Of a stretch of 64,000 bases of DNA, positions 35,284 through 44,378 are shown in pieces. A program made the position numbers and the translations under genes. Source of the stretch: Marinobacter sp. THAF197a (GTDB taxonomy: Bacteria > Pseudomonadota > Gammaproteobacteria > Pseudomonadales > Oleiphilaceae); NCBI RefSeq assembly GCF_009363275.1, contig NZ_CP045324.1:1922001-1986000 (forward strand). Reading direction: 5' to 3'. Below the pieces are notes generated by a model. It was given only the letters and a program-made list of their open reading frames with translations, had not been told where the DNA came from and did no database searches. Every line of letters starts with the position of its first letter. Within the stretch, counting starts at the first letter, position 1.

Positions 35284-35388
35284 ACTGGGCGGGAAGGCTT
35301 TTCAAAACCGTTGAGGGCCATGGACGGCCCGAAACGAGTCCACATGGACGTGCTTGTAGGCGTGTTTTGAAAAGCCTTCCCGCCCAGT
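35284..35388. repeat. Structured palindromic repeat element, copy B (inverted)
   Basis: Perfect 25-bp arms (35284-35308 and 35364-35388) enclose 55 bases. Inner hairpins are GGGCC-ATGGAC-GGCCC (35315-35330) and GTCCA-CA-TGGAC (35338-35349). It is in opposite orientation to copy A. The arm sequences of the two copies differ, but each copy pairs perfectly with itself, which indicates selection on, or mechanistic conservation of, the folded form. Confidence 0.85.
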
Positions 35389-35570
35389 TGTGCCTGACAC
35401 CAAACTTGGGGAATTCGTTCGAGCCAAGAACCGACCATGCTTAATCTTAATGGTATGCCTCTCGGGAATGCAACGAATGAAAAACATGAGTTGAGGTTAT
35501 TCTGGGCGAGAGAGTAAAATAGGCGAACTGAGAGCATAAACAGAAACCCCCAGAGAGTGAGAGAGCAACC
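35389..35570 (+). promoter_or_regulatory. leuC upstream region with a candidate promoter
   Basis: The 517-bp gap from the LysR start (35053) to leuC holds the repeats described separately plus this leader. A candidate sigma-70 promoter is TTGAGG (35491-35496), an 18-base spacer, and TAAAAT (35515-35520), about 50 bp before the leuC ATG. No leucine-rich leader peptide or attenuator was recognised. Confidence 0.45.
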
Positions 35571-36989
35571 ATGGCGGGCAAGACTTTATACGACAAGTTG
35601 TGGGACGACCATTTGGTCAAGCAGCGGGATGACGGTTCCGCGTTGATCTACATCGACCGGCAGTTGCTGCACGAAGTGACATCTCCCCAGGCATTTGAAG
35701 GCCTGCGTCTGGCCAGTCGCAAGCCCTGGCGGATTGATGCCAACATCGCCACGCCGGATCATAACGTGCCGACTACCGATCGTGCCAAAGGTATCGACGG
35801 GATTGTTGACCCGGTGTCACGCACCCAGGTGGAGACTCTGGACAAGAACTGCGACGAGTTCGGAATTCTGGAATTCAAGATCAAAGACCAGCGCCAGGGC
35901 ATCGTGCACGTGATCGGGCCGGAGCAGGGGGCAACCTTGCCGGGTATGAGCATTGTCTGTGGTGATTCCCACACCTCAACCCACGGCGCCTTTGGCTGTC
36001 TGGCCCATGGTATTGGAACGTCTGAAGTTGAGCATGTACTGGCTACCCAGTGCCTGGTTCAGAAAAAGATGAAGAACATGCTGGTGAAGGTGAACGGCAA
36101 GCTTGGCGCGGGTGTGACCGGCAAGGATGTGGTTCTGGCTATCATCGGCAAGATCGGCACCGCAGGTGGCACCGGTTACGCCATCGAGTTCGGTGGTGAG
36201 GCGATTCGTGGCCTGAGCATGGAAGGCCGGATGACCATCTGCAACATGGCCATCGAAGGCGGTGCCCGTGTGGGGATGGTGGCGGTGGATGACATCACTA
36301 TTGACTACGTGAAAGGCCGTCCGTTCTCGCCAAAAGGCGAAACCTGGGACAAGGCGGTTGAGTACTGGCGTACCCTGCACAGCGATGACGATGCGGTATT
36401 CGATAAGGTAGTTGAGCTGGACGGTTCCGCGATCAAGCCGCAAGTAAGCTGGGGTACGTCTCCGGAGATGGTGACCGGTGTTGATGGCAGCGTGCCGGAC
36501 CCTGCGAAGGAAGAAGACCCGATCAAGCGTGAAGGCATTGTTCGTGCGCTTAAATACATGGGGCTGCAGCCGAACCAGAAGATTACCGACATCCAGCTGG
36601 ACCGGGTGTTTATCGGTTCCTGTACCAACAGCCGCATTGAAGACTTGCGCGAAGCTGCGGCCGTAGTGAAAGGCCGCAAGGTGGCCGCCAGTCTGAAGCA
36701 GGCGATGGTGGTGCCGGGTTCTGGTCTGGTGAAAGCCCAGGCAGAGCAGGAAGGTCTGGATAAGATCTTCATCGAGGCGGGCCTGGAATGGCGTGATCCC
36801 GGTTGTTCCATGTGTCTGGCCATGAACGCCGACAAATTGGGGCAGGGCGAGCATTGTGCGTCCACGTCCAATCGGAACTTTGAGGGCCGTCAGGGCTTTG
36901 GTGGGCGTACCCACCTGGTGAGCCCGGCGATGGCGGCGGCAGCAGCCGTGTCTGGCCATTTTGTTGATGTTCGTGAGTTGCTGAACTGA
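35571..36989 (+). CDS. leuC: 3-isopropylmalate dehydratase, large subunit
   Basis: LeuC with LeuD isomerises 2- to 3-isopropylmalate in leucine synthesis. The 472-aa protein (E. coli 466) has the aconitase-family motifs GDSHTSTHGAFG and FIGSCTNSRIEDLR, and GCSMCLAMN. Cysteines in the last two bind the 4Fe-4S cluster. leuD follows after 17 bp and leuB after another 17 bp, forming a tight operon. GAGAGAG upstream of the ATG is a weak ribosome site. Confidence 0.97.
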   Translation: MAGKTLYDKLWDDHLVKQRDDGSALIYIDRQLLHEVTSPQAFEGLRLASRKPWRIDANIATPDHNVPTTDRAKGIDGIVDPVSRTQVETLDKNCDEFGILEFKIKDQRQGIVHVIGPEQGATLPGMSIVCGDSHTSTHGAFGCLAHGIGTSEVEHVLATQCLVQKKMKNMLVKVNGKLGAGVTGKDVVLAIIGKIGTAGGTGYAIEFGGEAIRGLSMEGRMTICNMAIEGGARVGMVAVDDITIDYVKGRPFSPKGETWDKAVEYWRTLHSDDDAVFDKVVELDGSAIKPQVSWGTSPEMVTGVDGSVPDPAKEEDPIKREGIVRALKYMGLQPNQKITDIQLDRVFIGSCTNSRIEDLREAAAVVKGRKVAASLKQAMVVPGSGLVKAQAEQEGLDKIFIEAGLEWRDPGCSMCLAMNADKLGQGEHCASTSNRNFEGRQGFGGRTHLVSPAMAAAAAVSGHFVDVRELLN

Positions 36990-37006
36990 TCCACAGGAGA
37001 GAGACC

Positions 37007-37654
37007 ATGCGCGCATTTACGCAACACCAAGGTATTGTTGCCCCCATGGACCGGTCCAATGTGGATACGGACATGATCATTCCCAAGCAGTTTCTGAAGT
37101 CGATCAAGCGCACGGGCTTTGGCCCGAACCTGTTTGATGAGCTGCGGTATCTGGATGAAGGCAAGCCGGATCAGGACTGTTCCAATCGCCCCGTGAACCC
37201 GGATTTCGTTCTGAACCAGGATCGATACAAAAGCGCCAGTGTGCTGTTGGCTCGCAGGAACTTCGGTTGCGGTTCCAGTCGGGAGCATGCCCCGTGGGCG
37301 CTGGATGATTTCGGCTTCCGGGTGATTATTGCCCCGAGCTTTGCCGATATTTTCTACAATAACTGCTTTAAGAATGGCCTGTTACCCATTGTTCTGGATG
37401 AAGAAATAGTTGATAAGCTGTTTCAGGAGACCGAGGCTAACGAAGGTTATGAATTAACGGTGGACCTGGAAGCTCAGACAGTAACGACCCCCTCTGGTGA
37501 GTCTTACAGTTTTGATGTCGATAATTTCCGTCGTCACTGTCTGCTCAATGGGCTCGATGATATCGGTGTGACCCTTGAAGACGCCGATGCCATTCGCGCC
37601 TACGAAGATGCTCGCCGCCAGACTGCCCCCTGGTTGTTTAACGCTGGAAACTGA
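37007..37654 (+). CDS. leuD: 3-isopropylmalate dehydratase, small subunit
   Basis: This 215-aa protein is the swivel-domain subunit of isopropylmalate isomerase. The N-terminus contains the conserved DRSNVDTDMIIPKQFLKSI, and NFGCGSSREHAPWALDDFG is the family's substrate-recognition block. A GGAGAGAG site precedes the ATG. It lies between leuC and leuB in the operon. Confidence 0.97.
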   Translation: MRAFTQHQGIVAPMDRSNVDTDMIIPKQFLKSIKRTGFGPNLFDELRYLDEGKPDQDCSNRPVNPDFVLNQDRYKSASVLLARRNFGCGSSREHAPWALDDFGFRVIIAPSFADIFYNNCFKNGLLPIVLDEEIVDKLFQETEANEGYELTVDLEAQTVTTPSGESYSFDVDNFRRHCLLNGLDDIGVTLEDADAIRAYEDARRQTAPWLFNAGN

Positions 37655-37671
37655 TAAACAAGGATTCTGAT

Positions 37672-38745
37672 ATGTCCCGTAATGTGTTGCTTCTGCCTGG
37701 TGACGGCATTGGTCCGGAAATCGTCGCTGAAGCGGAGAAGGTTCTGAACAAGGTTAATGACCAGTTCAATCTTGGCCTGGCCTTTGACAAGGCCCTGGTG
37801 GGTGGTGCGGCTATCGATGCCACGGACTCACCGTTGCCGGACGAAACCCTGGAAAAAGCGCGCAATGCCGACGCCATTCTGCTGGGTGCCGTCGGTGGCC
37901 CCCAGTGGGACAGCCTGCCGATGGCCAAGCGCCCGGAGAAGGGGCTGCTGGGTCTGCGTTCGAACCTGCAGCTGTTTGCCAACCTGCGCCCAGCCATTCT
38001 GTACCCGCAACTGGCGTCTGCGTCTTCCCTGAAGCCGGAAGTGGTTTCTGGCCTGGATATCCTGATCGTGCGCGAGCTGACCGGCGGTATCTATTTTGGA
38101 CAGCCCCGCGGTGTGCGCGAGCTGGAGAATGGTGAGCGCCAGGGCTACAACACCTATCAGTACACTGAGTCTGAGATTCGCCGAATCGGCCGCGTCGCCT
38201 TTGAAGCGGCCCAGCAACGCGGCAAGAAGCTGTGCTCTGTCGACAAGGCAAACGTACTGGAAGTGACCGTGCTGTGGCGCGAGATCATGGAAGACCTGAA
38301 GCGTGAATACCCGGATGTCGAGTTGTCCCATATGTACGTGGACAACGCCGCCATGCAGCTGGTTCGGGCTCCCAAGCAATTCGATGTGATTGTGACTGGC
38401 AACATGTTTGGTGATATTCTTTCTGACGAAGCGGCTATGCTCACCGGCTCCATCGGCATGTTGCCGTCGGCGTCGCTGAACTCTGAAAAGCAGGGCATGT
38501 ACGAGCCTTGCCACGGTTCGGCGCCGGATATTGCCGGGCAGGGCATTGCCAACCCGTTGGCCACCATCATCAGTGCAGCCATGATGCTGCGTTACAGCCT
38601 GAATGAGGAAAAAGCCGCAGAAGCGATTGAAGCGGCGGTCAGCAAGGTACTGGATCAGGGGCTGCGCACCGCAGACATCATGTCAGACGGTGGTAAGAAG
38701 GTTTCAACCCGGGAAATGGGTGAAGCTGTTCTCAATGCGCTTTGA
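37672..38745 (+). CDS. leuB: 3-isopropylmalate dehydrogenase
   Basis: LeuB oxidises and decarboxylates 3-isopropylmalate with NAD+. The 357-aa protein has LLPGDGIGPEIV at the start, the substrate loop RELTGGIYFG, and the Mg-binding and NAD-binding segment NMFGDILSDEAAMLTGSIGM, then EPCHGSAPDIAGQ. It closes the leuCDB operon; asd follows after 126 bp containing a hairpin. Confidence 0.97.
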   Translation: MSRNVLLLPGDGIGPEIVAEAEKVLNKVNDQFNLGLAFDKALVGGAAIDATDSPLPDETLEKARNADAILLGAVGGPQWDSLPMAKRPEKGLLGLRSNLQLFANLRPAILYPQLASASSLKPEVVSGLDILIVRELTGGIYFGQPRGVRELENGERQGYNTYQYTESEIRRIGRVAFEAAQQRGKKLCSVDKANVLEVTVLWREIMEDLKREYPDVELSHMYVDNAAMQLVRAPKQFDVIVTGNMFGDILSDEAAMLTGSIGMLPSASLNSEKQGMYEPCHGSAPDIAGQGIANPLATIISAAMMLRYSLNEEKAAEAIEAAVSKVLDQGLRTADIMSDGGKKVSTREMGEAVLNAL

Positions 38746-38773
38746 GTCAGCCCTGATTCGCTAAACCGAGACC

Positions 38774-38800
38774 CGACAGTGGCGCGATGCTGCCACTGCG
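38774..38800. other. Hairpin in the leuB-asd gap
   Basis: CAGTGGC (38777-38783) and GCCACTG (38792-38798) form a 7-bp stem, which flanking CCCG / CGGG can lengthen with one bulge. No T-run follows. It may be a weak terminator for leuB or part of the asd leader. Confidence 0.4.
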
Positions 38801-38871
38801 GGATCATCCATCCTGTCCCTGCCAGCGATAACGGTAGCGGGCGGGCATAATGTGAGGTTCAAAGGTCGCAC

Positions 38872-39987
38872 ATGAAGCGAGTTGGACTTGTAGGTTGGCG
38901 TGGCATGGTAGGCTCAGTCCTCATGCAGCGCATGCGTGAAGAAAACGATTTTGCCGACATCGATCCGGTGTTTTTTACCACTTCCCAGGCGGGCAAGCCG
39001 GCCCCGGACGTAGGCAAAGAAGGCGTTCCGCCACTCCAGGATGCCTTTGATATCGACGTCCTGAAAGGCATGGACGTAATCCTGACCTGTCAGGGCGGTG
39101 ATTACACCTCAGCGGTGTACCAGAAGCTGCGCGATGCAGGTTGGAACGGCTACTGGATTGACGCGGCATCGTCCCTGCGGATGGTGGATCACTCCGTCAT
39201 TGTGCTGGATCCGGTTAATCGCAACGTGATCGATGCCGCCCTGGATAAGGGCGTAAAAGATTATATTGGCGGTAACTGCACCGTGAGCCTGATGATGCTG
39301 GCCCTGGGTGGTCTGCTGGAGCAGGATCTTATTGAGTGGGTCTCTCCAATGACCTATCAGGCGGCTTCCGGTTCCGGTGCCCAGAACATGCGGGAACTGC
39401 TGAGCCAGATGGGTGCGTTGAACGACAGCGTCAAGTCAGAGCTTGCTGACCCCTCGTCGGCGATCCTGGAAATCGACCGCAAGGTAACCGATACCATGCG
39501 TTCCGGTGATTTCCCCACCGAGCACTTCGGCGTGCCCTTGGCGGGCAGCCTGATTCCGTTTATCGACAAGCAGCTCGATAACGGCATGAGCAAGGAAGAG
39601 TGGAAGGCGGGCGTTGAGACCAACAAGATTCTTGGCCGCAGCGACAATCCGATTCCTATCGACGGCATCTGTGTTCGTATTGGCGCTATGCGCTCTCACA
39701 GCCAGGCGCTGACTATCAAGCTCAAGAAAGACCTGTCGGTTGCGGAAATCGAGGGTATCCTTGCCAAGGCCAACGACTGGGTGAAAGTCATCCCGAATGA
39801 TCGTGATGCCACCATGCAGGAACTCACGCCGGCGAAAGTGACCGGCACCCTGAGTATCCCCATCGGGCGGATTCGCAAATTGTCCATGGGGCCGGAATAC
39901 ATTTCTGCGTTTACCGTGGGTGACCAGTTGCTGTGGGGGGCCGCTGAGCCTCTGCGCCGCATGCTGCGGATTCTGCAGGAACGTTAA
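38872..39987 (+). CDS. asd: Aspartate-semialdehyde dehydrogenase
   Basis: Asd reduces beta-aspartyl phosphate to the semialdehyde, the branch point to Lys/diaminopimelate, Met and Thr. The 371-aa protein (E. coli 367) has the NADP motif GWRGMVGSVLMQRM and catalytic Cys136 in GGNCTVSLM. The long gammaproteobacterial form is indicated by length. It stands between leuB and fimV as in Pseudomonas, but no second asd-like (usg) gene follows. Confidence 0.97.
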   Translation: MKRVGLVGWRGMVGSVLMQRMREENDFADIDPVFFTTSQAGKPAPDVGKEGVPPLQDAFDIDVLKGMDVILTCQGGDYTSAVYQKLRDAGWNGYWIDAASSLRMVDHSVIVLDPVNRNVIDAALDKGVKDYIGGNCTVSLMMLALGGLLEQDLIEWVSPMTYQAASGSGAQNMRELLSQMGALNDSVKSELADPSSAILEIDRKVTDTMRSGDFPTEHFGVPLAGSLIPFIDKQLDNGMSKEEWKAGVETNKILGRSDNPIPIDGICVRIGAMRSHSQALTIKLKKDLSVAEIEGILAKANDWVKVIPNDRDATMQELTPAKVTGTLSIPIGRIRKLSMGPEYISAFTVGDQLLWGAAEPLRRMLRILQER

Positions 39988-40300
39988 ATAGTGTTACACA
40001 GTGGTAATTAATGCCAACTGTGTCCGGTTTTTCGTATGCCGGAGTGGGGCGGAGGCTGATTTCAGCGTCCGCCCCTGTTATTTTCAGGGCTGTTAAGGAG
40101 TTCCGCCCGATTGGTAAAAAAACGGTGCAAGGATTGCGGCTGATTGATTGATAAAAGAGGCTTTATCAACAATACTTGCCAAACTGAACGGTATAATTGC
40201 GATATAACAACGAGAACTAAAAAGACGGAAGTCATCCAACCTCGTCCGATTCTGTTGAGATACAGCAGTAAAGAATAACGGAGACTGGAAAGGAAAAAGC
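39988..40300 (+). promoter_or_regulatory. fimV upstream region with a palindrome and a -10 candidate
   Basis: This 313-bp gap holds a perfect palindrome: TTGATAAA, AGAGGC, TTTATCAA at 40148-40169. A consensus TATAAT stands at 40192-40197, in the sequence GTATAATTGC. No good -35 hexamer is at the right distance, and the palindrome lies just upstream of where it would be, so an activator or repressor site is plausible. An AAAGGAAAAAG ribosome site precedes the fimV ATG. No ORF is believable here. Confidence 0.45.
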
Positions 40301-43300
40301 ATGAAGGTACGCAAGCTTGCGGTTGCCATGGCGCTGGCGGGAGGGCTCGGTTCCGGTGTCGCTCAGGCGTTGGGGCTGGGGGAAATTGAACTGCAGTCCT
40401 GGCTGAATGAGCCCCTGGATGCGGAAATATCACTCCGTGAAAGTCGTGGGGTGGATCCCGGTGATGTATTTGTAAATGTTGCGCCGGAAGCCGCTTATCA
40501 GCGGATTGGCATTGATCGCCACCAGTTTCTGAGCAGGCTGAGGTTTGAGGTGGTTACCGTTTCCGACGGCAGTCTCGTTGTTAACGTCTCTTCCCGGGAG
40601 CCGCTCCGGGAACCTTACCTGAATTTTCTGTTGGAGCTGACCTGGCCTAATGGCCGACTGATGCGGGAATATTCGGTACTGGTAGATCCACCAGTGTATG
40701 CCGAAGATTCCGGTGTTCAGGAGCAGGTGAGTGCGCCTTCGGCAGCGCCAGCAAGTCCAAGGCAGGCAGCGCCCCGTAGCCAGGAGTCTGTGCGTCGCCA
40801 GGCCCAGGCCGAGAGTTCACTTGCTCGGGGCTATCAGGCTGACACGTTCGGCCCGACCGGTCCATCAGACACGCTCTGGACTATCGCCCAGCGTGTCCGC
40901 CCGGACAGCTCTGTGTCTATGCAGCAGGTTATGCTGGCCCTTCAGGACCAGAACCCCAATGCCTTTATGGGCGGCAACATCAATCGGTTGAAGCGTGGTG
41001 AGGTGCTGAGAGTTCCAACCATGGAACAGATCCGCAGCCGGAGCCAGGCAGAAGCTAACCGCGTTGTTGCACAGCAAAACGAGGCGTTCCAGTCTCGTAC
41101 CGTCGACGCCACCCGTACCGCAGAGGCTGAATCCGCTCCGGCGCCTACCCAGGCGGGCGCAGCCGGTGACGAATTGCGCTTGCTGGTAGCGGATGGCGAA
41201 TCTCGCGATGTTACCGAGGGTGGCTCCGCTGGCGGTGATGGCGATTTGCCGGGCGGCAGCGACGTGGGCTCAGCGGTAGCGATGGAAGAGCTGGAAGCCA
41301 CGCGTCGCGAAAACGAAGAATTGAACAGTCGCCTGGCTGATCTTCAGGATCAGGTTTCCACCCTGCAGCGTCTGTTAGAGCTCAAGAACAGCCAGCTTGC
41401 AGATTTGCAGGGTATGACGGCTGAAGAGGCAGCGGCGGCGGATCAACTCCCGGACGACGAGGCCGAAGCGCCGACCGGAGAACTGGCGGCAGTTGATGGT
41501 GCTGATGACGTCGCCGAGGACGATTCAGAAGTACTCGAAGATATGCCCGCAGCTGAGGGTAGCGAGCAGGCCGTATCGGATGAGCTGACAGACGACAGTG
41601 GCGTAGATGGCGCCGGTGAGGAAGTCGCTACTACCGAATCCGCGCAACCCGCCGACGAAGCGGCAGAGCAGGAAGCCGATGAGGTAGACGTGGCCGCCGC
41701 TCCGGCAGCGGAGCAGCCCCGCGAACAGCCTCGCCAGCCAGCGCCGGTTGCCCCTCCCGCCGTGGAGAAGGGTTTCCCCGGTAATGTGATTGACGCCATT
41801 TCAAACAATCCGATGTACCAGATTGCCCTGGGTGGCGGCCTGGTTCTGCTCTTGCTGTTGCTTCTGCTGGTTGCACGCCGGAACGCCAATCGTGAAAAGG
41901 CATTCTACGACCAACTCAACAGCGAGGACGGTAGCGAAAGCGATTCGTTTGATCTGAGCCTGGAAGACGAAGCTGTTGATCAGCAGGAAGGCGCTGACGC
42001 CCTGGCCGAAGCCGACACCTACATTGCCTATGGTCGTCATGATCAGGCAGCACAGGTACTTGAAACCGCCATTTCCCGGGAGCCGAGCCGCACTGATCTC
42101 CGGTTGAAGCTGCTTGGGGTATACGCGGACAGCCAGGATCGTGATTCGTTCGAGAAACAGTACGGGGAAATTGAGGCCCTGGAAGACGAAGCCGCTATTG
42201 AGCAGGCAACCGTTCTTCGCGAGCGTCTTGAAGAAGCCGAGTCTATGCCAAGCATCGACGACCTTGAGTCGCAACTGCGGTCTGATTCCTTCAGTACTTC
42301 GGTGGCGACAGAGGAAGAGCCTGGTCAGGAAGACGAGTTACCGTCTGATGATGATTGGCATCTGTCCGATGACCTGAAAGCAGACGAGTTTGAGGCCAGT
42401 CCCGAGCCTGAGCAGGAGAACGAGTTCGGAGAGCTGGAATCGGACGTCGAGAAGGAGGGTGATTCTCCCGACGATCTGATTGAATACGACCTTTCCGGTC
42501 TTGAGGTATCTGAAAAAGACGAATCCGCCGTCGACACTTCCGAAGAGCAGGATTTCTCTTCTCTCGAAATGGATCTTGAAGACTCGGGCGAGGCCAAAGC
42601 CGACGAAGAGGATCTGAGTTTCGATTTCGAGTCCGCACTTGAAGACGAAGCCACCGAAGAGCCGGCGGTTGAGACAGCGGAAGAGGATACTCTGGATTTC
42701 GGACTGGAAGAGGAGTCTGATAAAGCAGAACAGGTTGGAGATGCGGAAACCGTTGAGGATGAATTGTCGGGCGACGTGGATGCCCTGGATGAGTCCTTCC
42801 TGGACGAGCTTGATGCCGAACTGGACAAGGTTGCTGAGGAAGAAGGCGAGCCGGAAGGGCTGGACCTTGACGAGTCTACGCTGGACGACCTGGAACTTGA
42901 TGTGTCTGACGAGGATCTCGCCCTGATGGAAGAGTTCTCTGAGTCTGACGAGCAGCCCGCAGGTCCGGAACAGGAAGCGGCATCCCTGGATGAAGAGCTT
43001 GGTCTGGAAGACGCGTTCAGCAGCGAAGAGCCGGCTGACTCAGAACCAACAAGTGAGCAGGCTCAGGAAGGTGAGCCTGAGGCCACTGAGCAGGAGGCTG
43101 ATGCCATGGATGACGATCTGGTTCCGCTGGCGTCCGAATCGCTGGATGGCAAGCAGGAGCAGAGTTCCGCGCTTGATATCGATGAGGAGTCATTGGGCGA
43201 GGACGATGATTTCGATTTCCTTGCCGGGACTGACGAAGCGGCGACCAAACTCGATCTGGCCCGGGCCTACATCGAGATGGGGGACAGCGACGGAGCCCGT

Positions 43301-43381
43301 GATATCCTGGAAGAGGTCGCTCTGGAAGGAAACGACGAGCAGAAGGCGGAAGCGCAGGAGCTCCTTAAAAATCTTTCCTGA
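40301..43381 (+). CDS. fimV: FimV-like inner-membrane hub protein
   Basis: FimV organises type IV pilus assembly and cell-pole functions in Pseudomonas. The 1026-aa protein has a signal peptide (cleavage after AQA, residue 23) and the FimV N-terminal domain (GEIELQSWLNEPLDAEISLRE). A LysM-like peptidoglycan-binding domain follows (about 181-240), then a coiled coil (about 325-365) and an acidic Ala/Glu linker. One transmembrane helix lies near 506-526, with a TPR start at about 560-640. A very acidic cytoplasmic stretch ends in the conserved FimV tail (KLDLARAYIEMGDSDGARDI) at 978-1026. Neighbours asd and truA match Pseudomonas. Confidence 0.95.
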   Translation: MKVRKLAVAMALAGGLGSGVAQALGLGEIELQSWLNEPLDAEISLRESRGVDPGDVFVNVAPEAAYQRIGIDRHQFLSRLRFEVVTVSDGSLVVNVSSREPLREPYLNFLLELTWPNGRLMREYSVLVDPPVYAEDSGVQEQVSAPSAAPASPRQAAPRSQESVRRQAQAESSLARGYQADTFGPTGPSDTLWTIAQRVRPDSSVSMQQVMLALQDQNPNAFMGGNINRLKRGEVLRVPTMEQIRSRSQAEANRVVAQQNEAFQSRTVDATRTAEAESAPAPTQAGAAGDELRLLVADGESRDVTEGGSAGGDGDLPGGSDVGSAVAMEELEATRRENEELNSRLADLQDQVSTLQRLLELKNSQLADLQGMTAEEAAAADQLPDDEAEAPTGELAAVDGADDVAEDDSEVLEDMPAAEGSEQAVSDELTDDSGVDGAGEEVATTESAQPADEAAEQEADEVDVAAAPAAEQPREQPRQPAPVAPPAVEKGFPGNVIDAISNNPMYQIALGGGLVLLLLLLLLVARRNANREKAFYDQLNSEDGSESDSFDLSLEDEAVDQQEGADALAEADTYIAYGRHDQAAQVLETAISREPSRTDLRLKLLGVYADSQDRDSFEKQYGEIEALEDEAAIEQATVLRERLEEAESMPSIDDLESQLRSDSFSTSVATEEEPGQEDELPSDDDWHLSDDLKADEFEASPEPEQENEFGELESDVEKEGDSPDDLIEYDLSGLEVSEKDESAVDTSEEQDFSSLEMDLEDSGEAKADEEDLSFDFESALEDEATEEPAVETAEEDTLDFGLEEESDKAEQVGDAETVEDELSGDVDALDESFLDELDAELDKVAEEEGEPEGLDLDESTLDDLELDVSDEDLALMEEFSESDEQPAGPEQEAASLDEELGLEDAFSSEEPADSEPTSEQAQEGEPEATEQEADAMDDDLVPLASESLDGKQEQSSALDIDEESLGEDDDFDFLAGTDEAATKLDLARAYIEMGDSDGARDILEEVALEGNDEQKAEAQELLKNLS

Positions 43382-43410
43382 TCCGTTATAATCTCGTGAT
43401 ATCGGTAACA

Positions 43411-43441
43411 GCGCCGGCCATAAGGCCGGCGCTTTGTTTTT
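43411..43441 (+). terminator. Rho-independent terminator after fimV
   Basis: A 9-bp perfect stem (GCGCCGGCC / GGCCGGCGC) with an ATAA loop is followed by TTTGTTTTT. Confidence 0.93.
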
Positions 43442-43469
43442 CAGTGAACTCTTTTCGACGGACCAATCC

Positions 43470-44378
43470 TTGTTTCTCAATTCTCAGCCTTTGACCACAG
43501 ATAATGCGATCGGAAACGGTCGGGTAGCCATTGCGTTTGAATACGATGGTCGCGGGTTTCATGGCTGGCAACTCCAGAAAAGCGGTGTCCGGTCAGTGGA
43601 GAGCGAGCTGGCCAGGGCCGTGTCCAGAGTTGCTGATCACCCGGTTGACCTGGTGTGCGCGGGGCGTACGGATGCCCGCGTTCATGCCAGCTTTCAGGTG
43701 GCTCATTTTGATACTCCCTCGGTGAGGAATCTCCGCTCCTGGGTCATGGGCATGAATACCGCCTTGCCGGATGATATTTCCGTGCACTGGGCGGGCAATG
43801 GTGTGGCAGATTTTCATGCACGGTTCTCGGCGGTTTATCGGCGCTACCGGTATGTTATTCTGAATCGTCCGGTAAGGCCCGGGATTCAGCGGGGGCAGGT
43901 GAGCTGGACCTTTCGGCCGCTTGACGTTGCCAGTATGCACAGGGCGGCTCAGGTGCTTGTCGGTGAACACGACTTCAGTTCGTTCCGGGCAGCCGGTTGT
44001 CAGTCCAGAACGCCAGTTCGCTATCTGGAGCGGATTTCGGTAACCCGAAAGGGCGACTATGTCGTAATAGATGTTCAGGCCAACGCTTTTCTGCACCATA
44101 TGGTGCGCAACATTGCTGGCGCCTTGATGGCCGTGGGGGCAGGCAAACAGCCTGAACCATGGGTTGGTGAGGTGTTGGCCAGCAAAGATCGCAAGTTGGC
44201 GGGTGTGACCGCACCACCGGACGGACTCTATCTTGTGGATGTTGGCTACCCGGATCAGTACGGAATACCGAGGGCTCTGTGCGGCCCCGGTTTCGTAAGT
44301 CCCTGGTTCACCGACGGTGAGAACGGACCTATTGAGCCAACGCACATTCACCCCAAACAACCGGTGTCAGAAACATGA
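43470..44378 (+). CDS. truA: tRNA pseudouridine(38-40) synthase
   Basis: TruA modifies uridines 38-40 of the tRNA anticodon arm. Conserved blocks are IAFEYDGRGFHGWQ, the catalytic Asp in CAGRTDARVHA, and FLHHMVRNIAGAL. The open frame has no ATG near its start. A TTG at 43434 falls inside the fimV terminator, so I prefer the TTG at 43470 (302 aa). This places 18 residues before the first conserved strand, close to E. coli. The start is uncertain. It overlaps trpF by 4 bp. Confidence 0.92.
   Translation: MFLNSQPLTTDNAIGNGRVAIAFEYDGRGFHGWQLQKSGVRSVESELARAVSRVADHPVDLVCAGRTDARVHASFQVAHFDTPSVRNLRSWVMGMNTALPDDISVHWAGNGVADFHARFSAVYRRYRYVILNRPVRPGIQRGQVSWTFRPLDVASMHRAAQVLVGEHDFSSFRAAGCQSRTPVRYLERISVTRKGDYVVIDVQANAFLHHMVRNIAGALMAVGAGKQPEPWVGEVLASKDRKLAGVTAPPDGLYLVDVGYPDQYGIPRALCGPGFVSPWFTDGENGPIEPTHIHPKQPVSET

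Noticed and set aside
35095..35537. Several short open frames on both strands
   Set aside because: They run through the palindromic repeats and read the same arms in different frames, so they are not genes.
40148..40169. FNR/ANR box at the fimV palindrome
   Set aside because: TTGAT and ATCAA are present but 12 bases apart; FNR sites need 4.
40174..40197. TTGCCA plus TATAAT as a fimV promoter
   Set aside because: Only 10 bases separate the hexamers, too few for sigma-70.
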